Assembly: GCA_025024175.1 (NCBI GenBank)
Contig: QCXZ01000137.1
Span: 72,416,680-72,480,679 of the forward strand
DNA length: 64,000 bases
Source of the DNA: Rhyzopertha dominica
Lineage: Eukaryota > Arthropoda > Insecta > Coleoptera > Bostrichidae
Direction: 5' to 3'
In this document: in pieces, positions 1 to 11,400 of the stretch
Numbering within the stretch: the first letter of the stretch is position 1
How the letters are laid out: every line of letters begins with the position of its first letter
Made by a program: the position numbers and the translations under genes
Notes under the pieces: model-generated
Database searches by the model: none
What the model was told of the DNA's origin: nothing
The model's input: the letters and a program-made list of their open reading frames with translations, nothing else

Positions 1-441
1 CTTTGTATTATTGTATTTTTCGTAAAAAAAATGTTAATTGATTACTATTACATTAGGCCTAAGTTCACGAGTTATTGAACATGTTTTAAAAATGTTGACG
101 TTTACAGTACCTATATATTGCGCTAATTTAAATAAATTCGAAAGAAAATATCTAATAGCAGTGTACGCGTTTCATGATTTATATCCGGATATAGCAGGCA
201 ATCATTCACAAATAATATTAAATTAATAAGTACATACGTTTTCATTTAAATACAATTTACGAATTCACAATTTTGCTAATTCCAACAAGAANAACAATTT
301 TTTTTAAATAGGATANTAGATTAATTGACTTAATAGATGCAGAATAAAATACTATCAGCTTGTCGATATCAATTACTGGTAGTTTCTGGGATATTTATAC
401 AAAATTTAATAGATTCTGATATTTATCTTTAGAAAAATATT
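1..441. other. AT-rich sequence with no recognised gene
   Basis: I see no supported exon, RNA gene or repeat here. The short open frames lack family resemblance. If the tubulin gene at 4870 is complete, this stretch lies in its upstream intron. Confidence 0.4.
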
Positions 442-1229
442 TCACGTAAAAAATTTATAAAGGTACCTATAACAAAACTGACTGTTCAGAGCATCATCTG
501 CCTGAAGTTCAAGTAATTCCATTCGAAGCGATTTTTTTACTTGCTTCATGTCTTCGTCAAAAGGTTTCATCATTATCTGTATATAAGGTTCACGTGAACA
601 AAAATCCTGGATGTAAATTCTGCAATATGCAATGGTAGTCTTATCGAAGTCTTTGTGGGCTACTACAATAGAAAATTTGACCCGTATTTTCTGCACGAAT
701 CTTTTCCCATAATCGAAGGAGATTTTATATGAGCAAGTTGTTTCGGTTTTTGCATATTCATATTTAGTTCGTTTAAGTAGCTGATGACAACAAAAGATGC
801 AAAATCGGATAACCATGCATTATCTCTCAAAGGTTCGACCAGTATGGATATGCCCTTCATATCCACAAAAGTTTGCACTTCATCCCTCAACTCTTGACTC
901 AAAATTATTTCAACATTATCCACGTGGGAGCTCCATATGTAGTAACATGGCCTAAATCATTAAAACTTTAACAATTTCTTCAAAAATATCTTCTTTCCTT
1001 GTAGTGTCTTTCATGGCTCGAAGTGTAAGCTACACATTATTCCACGATTTCGCCAAAAGCTACTTTTATGTCTTGTGCCATTGCATATATTTGCCTTGAC
1101 TGTTCTTCTGGATAAACTAACTTCTACGTACTTACGTTTTATCTTTTTTTTTGGACACAATACATCGATAATATGCAACAGAGAGAGAGGGCTGCATGTG
1201 GCCCGCGGGTCGGGGTTTGCCCACCCCTG
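442..1229 (-). pseudogene. hAT-family transposase relic with one terminal repeat
   Basis: This is a decayed hAT DNA-transposon transposase of the GTF2IRD2/ZBED-like type, read on the - strand in at least two frames. Recognisable blocks, in order, are MKDTTRKEDIFEEIVKVL (about 1013-960), a YGAPTW block, LRDEVQTFVDMKGISILVEP (about 890-830), WLSDFASFVV and SYLNELNMNMQ, and a C-terminal LELQADDALNSQF. The last block matches the usual ending of this family. At 1200-1229 the sequence, read on the - strand, begins CAGGGGTGGGCAAACCCCGA and continues into a GCGGGCC-rich stretch, a typical hAT terminal inverted repeat. The opposite end was not found, so the element is probably truncated on the left. 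Frameshifts and stops make it non-functional. Confidence 0.75.
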
Positions 1230-1280
1230 GTTTATATCTTAGGGGAAGCAGAAAAATCCATTGCTTGCTTCCAGGTTGTA

Positions 1281-4200
1281 ACGTATGTAACAAAAGTTTT
1301 GGCAAAAAATTTTGATGGCTAATACAAAGTAGAAAATTAACAATACTGAAAACAATGAAGTAGTATTACATTTTGTACTAATCTAGAGCACATTTTATGA
1401 ATTACATCATTAACAAGGGTCCTGGGTCTTAATAGCATGTAGTTTTGTCCTTACATGTCTTATCAGCCTTTGGACAATTCCAATATTATTCCACGCACCT
1501 TTTGATTGATGTGATTGTTGTTCGGGCATAATGACAGGATGCCAGATCTGGCCAGAACATAATTTCGCTTTCATTATGTGTTCTAATAAAATTTAATAAT
1601 TTTGGAAGACATTTTCGAGTATATAGATTTGCATCTATTGCTTCGCCTTTAACATATCCAACAAAGCGGCGTGAAACACCAGCTTTCGAAATCGCACACC
1701 ATACCAATATTTTGTCGGCGAATTTTGCTTTACATTTAAATCTGTATAAAAAAAAACATCAATTCATTTCATTCCCGCGTTCGCCAAAGTAAAATACTTT
1801 TCCTCTTCCATAACAATCACTTTTGTTGTTTGCAAAGTGAACTGTCCGTAGCATTCGACAACATGGCGGTATCCTTTGTAGCTGGCCATTCCACAGTGGT
1901 CTGGCCAAAACTCAAAAAGTTGAATATTTTGCTTGAAATTCTATACTTGGGGGTTTTAGGGATTAGTGAATTTAAAGATGAACTCAAAAATCGAAAATTC
2001 AAAATGGCTGACACAAAATGGCGGAAATTTTTTAAAATATAGAAATTCTTTTCTGAAAATTAATAATTTGTGATTCTTCGAGTCGCTGATTTCAGAAATA
2101 ATTAAATATACTAAATAAGAAATGGTGGATACAAACTTATAAATCTAATATACATACATAGTAAACTACAAAAAAGGCTTTATTTTTTGTTTTATACATA
2201 GGCAGGCTATCGAAATAGTGCGTGTGCGTGTCATATATACCTATATTTTTTGAACTCACAATTCTATTACACGTTTACTTCATGAAGTTAAATGAATCAA
2301 AAATATCATTCTTTATTCATAATTAAAAAGTTATTACTAAATGTTTTCTTACGTTTTGAACATTACCTGAGGGAAAGGGACCTTCCATTAATTTTTTTGT
2401 CGTTTAGTCTGTTTAATTATGTACAAAACGACAAGGCACCTTGACATGAAAATTCAAATGTTTAACTACATGTAGCTAACTGATTGAATCAAATTAAAGT
2501 ATGATACACCCTTATATAAAAATGAAAAGGAATTCCCATGTGACAAGATGACTGCTTTGTTGTAAGTTTACCTTGTTAAATACCTAGTGGTAAGAAAATG
2601 AAATCAATATGACACCTACGCATCTAACGTTATCTCGTCTGTACGAAATATTCTAATTGCTATCGCAGCTATCATCGGCCCAAGAAGCCAAAAAGCAAAT
2701 GACACTACTTGTTCATGAATAAAACTGCCAAAAATCTCCAGGAACATCATCCAGCTTTTGCGATCACTTTGAAAAACTTTCTCACTCCAAAATAAATGTT
2801 GAGTGAAAGCGAGTGCTGAAAAGCGGGCGTGACGTTAAAAAATGTTCATTTGCAAAGAAAGGGGACAAAAATGCAAGTCGAAAACACATTAATTTAAACC
2901 GCTACACTTTTTCACGCATTAAATTGTTGGTTTTTATGTGGACCCCTTTAAACAACTATAGCACTACAGACGTACAGCCGTGGACTTTGAAAATGAAACG
3001 ANCTAGGAAGGCTGTGTCTGTGTTCGTGAGATAATTGATTTGTTGGTAGTATAATACTATTAGCCAAACAAATAATGTTGTCTCGTAATTGTATCAGTCC
3101 GTGGCGAAGTTTCATAAGTTTTAAAGCGAATTCAGAAAAGTTTTGCTGTGAGTTCAAAAAATCGTTTGTCCTAGATCATAAAGGTATGGTTACCGGTAAC
3201 CATTTTGTATACCAACGCTAGCCGTTCTTTCAATTAAGTATGCGGGTGTACCTTTTAGAATACCTTCAGTTTTTTGCGATGAAAAACTGTCACTTCAAAG
3301 TAAATGTCCTTGTTGAGCGGCTGAAAATGAAGATGAATACTGATCAACGCGCCGGACTTTATAAATGATTATTTGCAAAAAGGGGCAAAAAGGGCAGCTT
3401 GAAAATCGCAGTACTTTTTCACACACAAAACTATTGCTTGTTACCCGGGCACTCGTGGCCAAAAAAATTATTTTTCTGCAAATGCACATGTATTCCATTA
3501 AAAGAAAAGAATTTATTACACTAACATTTAAAATTGTTTCACGACTACATTGTAATTGAATAACTTAGATAAAAATATATTGAAATATTATATATATCTC
3601 CAGAAACATCCTCCATTTTTTTGCGATTACATTGGATAACATGTGTGTTCTCATCCACAAGCATGACTTTGACCGTACCCCTGATGCAAGGCGTTTGGTC
3701 CAGACGCCTACCCTTTTGGAATTTTTTACTTTGATCCCTCCTATACAAGATTTTATGGCGGATTACCTCTTTGGATAATTTTCGATTTGGACATTTTGAC
3801 CAGGAATTTTGGATTCTGTACCACTGTGCATTCGTATATTTAGGACATGCTTGTCTTTTACTTAATTTCAAACCAGTTTTAGTTGAAATCGCCGACCTAA
3901 CTTTCTCGCTGAAATTCCAACTCTGTTTTTTGCACTTTCTAGCATTCTGTTGACAGCTTCTAGGGGTAAAAATCTTGGACGACCACTTTTTGATAGATTT
4001 ATGCAAGGAATTCCTTGCTCACAATCCTTAATCGTGCAATAATTAGTTCTGATGAAAATATTTTGATTTTGAAATAGGCGCACAATTTCCCTTATGGGAA
4101 GTTGACCAACTAACGTATATCTACTTTGTAAGACATTTTAAAGTAATTACAAACCAAACCAGTACAGATGTAACAAGTACTGACATTTGTTATTGTTTTG

Positions 4201-4287
4201 CTTGCATTATTGGTAATAGGCTAATGCTAATGCAATTCGAAAAATACCGCAAAACATTTTGTATCAAAACTTTTGTTACATACACGT
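1281..4287 (-). mobile_element. Tc1/mariner-superfamily relic, interrupted by foreign sequence
   Basis: The two ends form terminal inverted repeats. The left end reads ACGTATGTAACAAAAGTTTT from 1281. The right end, read inward on the - strand from 4287, is ACGTGTATGTAACAAAAGTT. Both are flanked by TA (1279-1280 and 4288-4289), the target duplication of this superfamily. The transposase is on the - strand. The N-terminal half (about 4130-3545) has a helix-turn-helix region with RLFQNQN, KSGRPRF and a basic KRQACPKYT block. The C-terminal half (about 1830-1330) has EEKYFTLANAGM, a VWCAISKAGVSRRFVG block and FWPDLASCHYA with the catalytic Asp. The halves are separated by about 1.7 kb of unrelated sequence (about 1835-3540). 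Stops and frameshifts show it is dead. A shorter relative lies at 59732-60534. Confidence 0.8.
1835..3544. other. Unassigned insertion inside the Tc1/mariner relic, with diverged duplication
   Basis: This stretch splits the transposase of the surrounding element. No coding family is recognised. Two segments about 505 bases apart (about 2770-2945 and 3275-3445) resemble each other. Both run from a CACT...AAA.TAAATGT block, through GCTGAAAA and a TTTGCAAA block, to a TTTTTCAC.CA stretch, suggesting an old direct duplication. The inserted element itself is not identified. Confidence 0.45.
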
Positions 4288-4789
4288 TATGCCTAACATT
4301 TTTTGAGGCTTTGAAAGACAAATTTCATAGAACTGGCTGTGTTGGATATGAGAAACGGGAACAATCAACAACGCTGAAGGAAAATTAAACTTTGGTAGCT
4401 GCTGCTGTTATCCAAAATCCACATCTATAAGTATACGAGACAAATAAGTTGGCATTAAGTGAGTCGAGCCAAATAAATCACGAATACTGCACAGAAATAA
4501 AATTAAAATGCGGCATTCAAGAGCAGAGTTGATTATAGAGTAGCAAAATCATCAGTATTCAGTATGGTAGTACAAGTATTAAATATATTTCTTGTTAATT
4601 GCATATAAAATAACGACATGCACCTGTGATAGCAATAAATGTGTTTATGGCCTTTATAGTTATAATTTTGTGTAGTGATAGACACACCACATTAGTTGAA
4701 GACTTGGTAAACTAAGTTTCCTTTTTTCATACTTCTAACTTTCGGAACTTTATCAGGCTGACACAGTTCCAATTTCATACCTAATATAA

Positions 4790-5355
<566 letters not shown>

Positions 5356-5527
5356 GTCAAGCAATCAATTTATATTCACTAATAACAAGTGTAATTCCTT
5401 TACTTATGATGAATATGCATTTAAGTATTTGATACATTTATAACTTAATATATGCATGAATGTTCACATACCTACATTATTTATTGAAAATGTTACATTA
5501 AAGCTTGTAAATCCCATAATTTATACA

Positions 5528-5533
5528 AATAAA
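5528..5533 (+). terminator. Polyadenylation signal AATAAA of alpha-tubulin
   Basis: Canonical AATAAA, 173 bases after the tubulin stop codon, in an AT-rich 3' untranslated region. Confidence 0.6.
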
Positions 5534-5539
5534 GTGCAC

Positions 5540-6840
5540 TGATTTTATGATTTTCATTGCTGGATTGCCTGTACAGTCAGCATTGTTTCTAGCAGCATAC
5601 AAAAAAATTAACAAAGAAATAGTTCCACCACATCTTTAAGAAAACTTGTATTTATTAGATTCACCTTAACATTTAAATTTTATGCTGCCAAACTTACATG
5701 TTCAAAATAATAAAGCAGTAAATAAGCATTCATTGATAAATATGTTCAGAAATTTGTATCATTTAAAGTAAAGTTCTGTCCTTAAAAAGTCAAGCTGGTT
5801 TTCTCTCACTCTCTCTCCAATCATACAAACCACAACTGATTTCTTAAAATTCATGTTGTGCATTGAAATATTAGCAAACCTACAAAATACAACTTTTCAA
5901 TAATCAGTTCTAGAGCTATCAAGTAAATATCTCTACCTGGAGTATCACTTTGAGGGATTATAGCTACCTATAAGAACCAATTTACTGACATGGTGTTATG
6001 AAGCAGACATATATTTCCTAGCCTTGGTGGGGATCCACACCTTAATTGCCAGATGAACAGTTGATCTTTACATGACTTGATGGAGGGTTAATAATAATAA
6101 TAACACACTCAACAAATCAAAGCTAGGATAAAAAATATAAAATTAAAAAAAAACCACCTAAATCACAATTATAAAATCAATAATTTATTCTATATGAAGG
6201 GCTAAAACAAATATAAGCGTGACTGAACAAATAAGTCAAGACATAGGCATATGTCATTTGAAATACAAATACATATTGTAATACCTCTCATGCAAAAAAT
6301 GGTGCCAGAGAGAAAACATTGAAATACAAACATGAAGCAATAAACCAATAAAGCCACAAATATCTTGGTTATCTAAAAAAAAATTACCAGTTGATCATAA
6401 AACTATAAAGGAAAATATCATCAAAGTATTCAAAACAGATTACAGCAAATCTCAATATAGCAAGCTTAACTCAAAGAACTTAGCAAAGGCATAAACACAT
6501 TTACTATGCCTGTACTTACCTAAGTATACTTTCAGAGTAGTAAAATAGTCATAAACAGAACTGGAAAACATAAACAGAGAGACGAGAGTAACTCTTACAC
6601 AATACCAAAAAAAAAAAAAAATTTAATTATTAACAAACAGCATGGTTTTCATAATTCCCTTTGGAAATGTATTATAGTGTGGTACACTGTCATTAAACTG
6701 TAGCACATGATGTGCCAGGGTTCTGCACAGAGGCAGTGCTATGAAAAGGTGAGATGAGGGGCTTTAAACCTTTAGTTGTGAAAATTTTTAATTGTAAAAC
6801 AATAACAATAATCAGATTCATGAAATATTGTTAAATGTTG
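5540..6840. other. Intergenic AT-rich sequence
   Basis: No gene is seen. There is a short (AAT)n run near 6090-6102 and a long A-run near 6607-6621. Confidence 0.4.
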
Positions 6841-7129
6841 TACAGGGTGGAGGATGGACCTTTTCATCGGGACTGCAGAATCCAGGCTAAAGGGTAAAGG
6901 TTGCTCTTTTTTCAAGCATAGTTAAATGATGCAAACAGGCTGACTTGATTTGTTATCGACACACAGGGCATTTTGCCACTTTGGCAGATTTCTACTCAAG
7001 CATAAGCTTCAATAAAAGCTGCCTTAACAATTTTTTTTCGGTAGTATTAAATGGTAATTGATTCCGAAATTACAGTATACTGTATCAAAATATAATATAG
7101 ATCGTTTTCTTTTAATGGGACACCCTGTA
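6841..7129. mobile_element. Small MITE with CAGGGTG ends
   Basis: A non-coding segment of about 290 bases bounded by TA-CAGGGTG at 6841 and CACCCTG-TA at 7121-7129. The short inverted ends and TA flanks match those of the larger fold-back element at 26271 and the element at 51556. This suggests a non-autonomous mariner-type family. Only the ends support the call. Confidence 0.5.
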
Positions 7130-7890
7130 TATTTCTACATAATATACCACAGATATTTGCCGGATGTATTGTAAATAATTTCTTGGGAAAACGGCAAGGG
7201 TGTTTGGGCTAAATTAAGCAATGGATTTTTTAACTTTGTCTATATTTCGAACCATAATAGGCCCATTGTCAGGACACTAAAATTAGTGGTAACACTTACT
7301 GTTTACTCCAGATATACACGTACACAGAATAACGAAAACATAAAACTTTGATTAGGAAAAAATAAACTATTACAGACTGCCATATGGCAGAACTAAATAA
7401 ATAATTAATAGATGTCCAACCGTGAAATGGACAAAAATTTTTCGACATAATTAAGGATAGAGTTGTCAAACAAGCTTAAAATTCATGTGCAATTTATAAA
7501 ATATAAACATTATTTAAAAAATTATATGAATTTTAAGTTTTATATTTTCTTCTTAGTTTAACACTGTCAATTTGAAGATGTTGGCAATAAATAGAACTAA
7601 GACCTTTTGTTAATAGAATTGGAATTTTGTTGCATATAACACATTTCTAAAAATGAACGTTTTGATTTATTAGTTTCTATGTCTAAAATTGCAGTATTTA
7701 GGAAACCAAAAGAGTGTCCTGTACTGGATGCATGCTGATCTAGGGTACAACGATCTGGACGTGGACGAACGTCGCTGCAATGTAGGTCAGTCTGTGTTGT
7801 AAAGCCTGTATGGTTTATCCAATAACTTTAAGTTTCAAGAAGAACTTTTTATTAGTTTTTATATAGTATTTTGCAATTTTTAAATATATT
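7130..7890. other. Intergenic AT-rich sequence
   Basis: No supported gene or repeat was recognised between the small MITE and the BEL/Pao element. Confidence 0.35.
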
Positions 7891-7895
7891 GTATC

Positions 7896-8316
7896 TGTCA
7901 CGTAAATGGACTGTATAATTATAAAAAAGGGCGGTGTTGGTTCGTTGCGGTTAAAAGATTCGTCAAAAAAACAAAGATTGTTCGCCTACCTGTAATCCAA
8001 CAATGTCCAACGTTGTCAAAGCGGGCGAACTGGCGGTGACTATTACGTCAGCGGTGATCGATACGGTTTTTCGAGCGCGGTAAGCGACTTTTCCACGAGG
8101 AAGGTTCCATGCGTGGTACCCAATCGCTATGGCTTCTAGGTACTGGCTATTTCTTGAAGACACGCCTGCGTACGCGTGTAAACGAACGTAGGCGGGCGAA
8201 CAATATAAATACTAAAACGCGAATTTTAAATCGCGAACAAAACTCAAAATGACTCAAAAAATGGTCCTCGATTAGAAGAGGCAACTTAAATAACTAAAGT
8301 CTATTAATTCTTAACA
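7896..8316 (-). repeat. 3' LTR of the BEL/Pao element
   Basis: 421 bases, TGTCA...TTAACA on the + strand, matching the copy at 13967-14387. In the element's own orientation this is the downstream LTR. Confidence 0.93.
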
Positions 8317-8328
8317 TCCTGCCCCACC
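8317..8328 (-). other. Polypurine tract of the BEL/Pao element
   Basis: Reads GGTGGGGCAGGA on the - strand directly before the 3' LTR, the expected place for plus-strand priming during reverse transcription. Confidence 0.7.
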
Positions 8329-8469
8329 ATTTTGTTAAATAGGAATTTAACAAAATTATATAAATGAAAGAAACATACTGAAATTTTATAAGTAAAACCT
8401 TCAGTCAAAAAAAAATAGCAATAATGAATAATGTACATGGAAAAATTAAAACAAACAGGAAAATATTTT

Positions 8470-11400
8470 TTAAGCGTCTGGCAATGGGCATAATTTATTC
8501 AANGGTCGAGTATACCAGCCTTCAGCTGTTTGCACTTCAGCCACNCGAGCAATATTGTCACGACCTGGAAAAAGACGCGTTATTCTCGCGAGCTTCCATG
8601 ACATTGGAGGTAGATTATCTCGCTTTATTAGAACTAGAGCCCCTTCTTTTGCGGGTGCTGAGGGAGTATTCCACTTCAATTTTTGTTGCAACGTATTTAG
8701 ATACTCATTATGCCACCGAGTCCAAAAATCATGATGCAAACGTGTCAAAAGTTGATAGCGGTCTAAGCGGTTAATATTCAAGTGCGACAGATCAGGATCA
8801 GGAATGCAAGTCAGCGGTTCCAAAGTTAGGAAATGACCGGGAGTCAACACTCTGTAGTCGTTTGGATCATTACTGAGTGCGCATAAGGGCCTGGAATTCA
8901 GTAACGATTCTATTTGTATCAAAACAGTATTAAACTCTTCATAGGTAAGACACTGATCGCCTATAACTCGAGCAAGGTGCGTTTTGACCGATTTAATGCC
9001 AGCTTCGAATAGGCCTCCAAAATGAGAGGCATGCGGGGGATTAAAGCTCCATTTTATTTGTTCAGATTTAACAGCTTCCGCGAATATTTTCATCAAATAT
9101 CTGTTAGCTCCGACAAAGTTCGTGGCATTGTCAGATACAATTTCAGTGCATCTTCCTCGACGTGCAATAAAACGACGAAGGGCGCATAAATAATTATCGC
9201 TGGACAGGTCGCTTACTAATTCGAGATGAATCGCCTTTGTTGCGAAACACACGAAAATACATATGTATGCTTTATATGATTTTGAACCTCTGACACGTCG
9301 TGAAGTTACAAAAAAGGCCCCGCCGAAATCAACACCAACGATGGAAAAAGGCTTTACTTGAGATACGCGGTTTGCAGGTAAGTTACCCATTAATGGTTGA
9401 AATGGTAGAGGATTACAACGAAAACATTTATAACATTTAGATAACACCCTTTTTGCTGCTCGACGTGCAGAAAGAATCCAGTAATTTTGTGTTATTAAGT
9501 ATAATGTGGTTTGTAAACCGGGATGAAGATGTTTAGAGTGTACATACTCAATAATTAAAGAGGTTAAACGAGAATTTTGAGGCAGTAAAATGGGGTGCTT
9601 TCTCTCATAATTTAGCAACGAATTTTGAAGTCGGCCGCCAACTCTTAGGACCCCGACCTCGTCTAAAAAGGCACCCAATTTACGAAGCGGTTTTGATACA
9701 AGTTTTCCAGCCCGCAATTTTTCAATATCATGGATAAAGTGCTCATTTTGGACATGTTTAATAAAAAGGAGCAAAGCAGCTTGTAAGTCGTGAACAGTGA
9801 GAATAGGCATTCTCTTTATCCTGGGATTTCTTAAATTAAAAATAAAACATTGGACATACGCAAAAACCCTCTGCAGTTTTTGCAAAGAAGAATATTTGTC
9901 AATGTAAGAATTCAACATTTCTGAGCTTGTAGTAGCGAGAAGTGCAGTTTTCCGCTGCTCACCCGTTATATGATCATTATTTATATAACGGATGCTTTGC
10001 GTGGGCCATTCAGAATGCGGTTTTTGTAAAAATTCTGGACCTGTCCACCAGTTTGTAAACTTTACAAATTCCAGTGGAAGTAAACCCCTTGAAGCAGCGT
10101 CTGCTATATTATTTTCTGAGGATACGTGTTGCCAACAGGCTTGCGGTAGATTTTGTTGAATTAATGAAATACGATTTCCTACAAATGGTTTCCACCGGTG
10201 AGGGGAAGAGTTCAGCCAGTGTAAAACAATCGTGGAATCGGTGAATGCAAAAAATTGTTTGAATGTGAATTTTGAATAGTATACTTTAAGAACAAAGTTC
10301 ATCAATTTTGTGAGTAAAAGAGCACCGCAGAGTTCTATCCTAGGAATAGACAATTGCTTCAAAGGTGCTACTTTGCACTTTGCGCATAGTAATACGACTT
10401 GAACAGTGTTTTTAAACACAAAGCGAATATAAACGCATGCGGCATACGCAACAGAAGAACCGTCACAAAATCCACACAGTTCCACGGATTCAAATGCGGG
10501 TAAAGAAACATGGCGCGGTATAGAAATGGACGATATATGTGGTAACTGATTGGTATAAATCGTCCAACGTTTAATAATGTCTTTGGGAGGACATTCATCC
10601 CAATCTAGCTTGACAGACCATAGTTTCTGAATTAATACTTTGGAAACCAAAGTTACAGGGGCTAAAAACCCTAAAGGATCGTAGATGCGCGCGAGCTGAG
10701 ATAACATATGGCGTTTGTTNCATACATGATTATCGANAGCACCAATGGAATAAAGAAAACAATCTTGANCCGGATCCCACTTTAGGCCCAAGATTTTTAT
10801 TGTAGTTTCAGCACACTCATCGAATGTTAGACATTTTGTATGTAAAATGGATTGTGGCAGTTGAGATAATACCTCTTGATCATTACTCATCCATTTTCTT
10901 AATTCGAATCCTCCTTTGAACAATAAAGAAGTAAGATCGCGTTGTAATTGCAAAGCGTCTTGCGGAGTGTCACATCCTGTGACGATATCATCGACATAAA
11001 TATCGGAAGCTAATACTTCTGCGGCCACAGGAAAAGTTTCACGTTCCTCGTCAGCCAGCTGGAGAAGAGTTCTAAGTGCGAGATATGGCGATGAATTGAC
11101 GCCGAAGGTAACGGTTTTCAAAAAATATTCTTGAAGCGGTTGATTTTGAGAAAATCTCCAAAGAATCCTCTGAAAGGTGTAGCAAGAAGGATCGATTACA
11201 ATTTGGCGGTACATAGCCTTTATATCAGCGGTCAAAACAACTGAATGCAATCGAAATTTAAGAAGAATAGCAGCAATGTCATTTTGCAACTTAGGCCCAG
11301 GCAAAACCATGTCATTGAGTGATTGATTATTAGAATCTTTCGAAGAAGCGTCGAATACTACCCTAACCTGAGTAGTAGACGATTCGGGTTTCAGAACACA

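Noticed and set aside
8424..8774. 116-codon open frame on the + strand
   Set aside because: It is antisense to the BEL/Pao polyprotein C-terminus and matches nothing.
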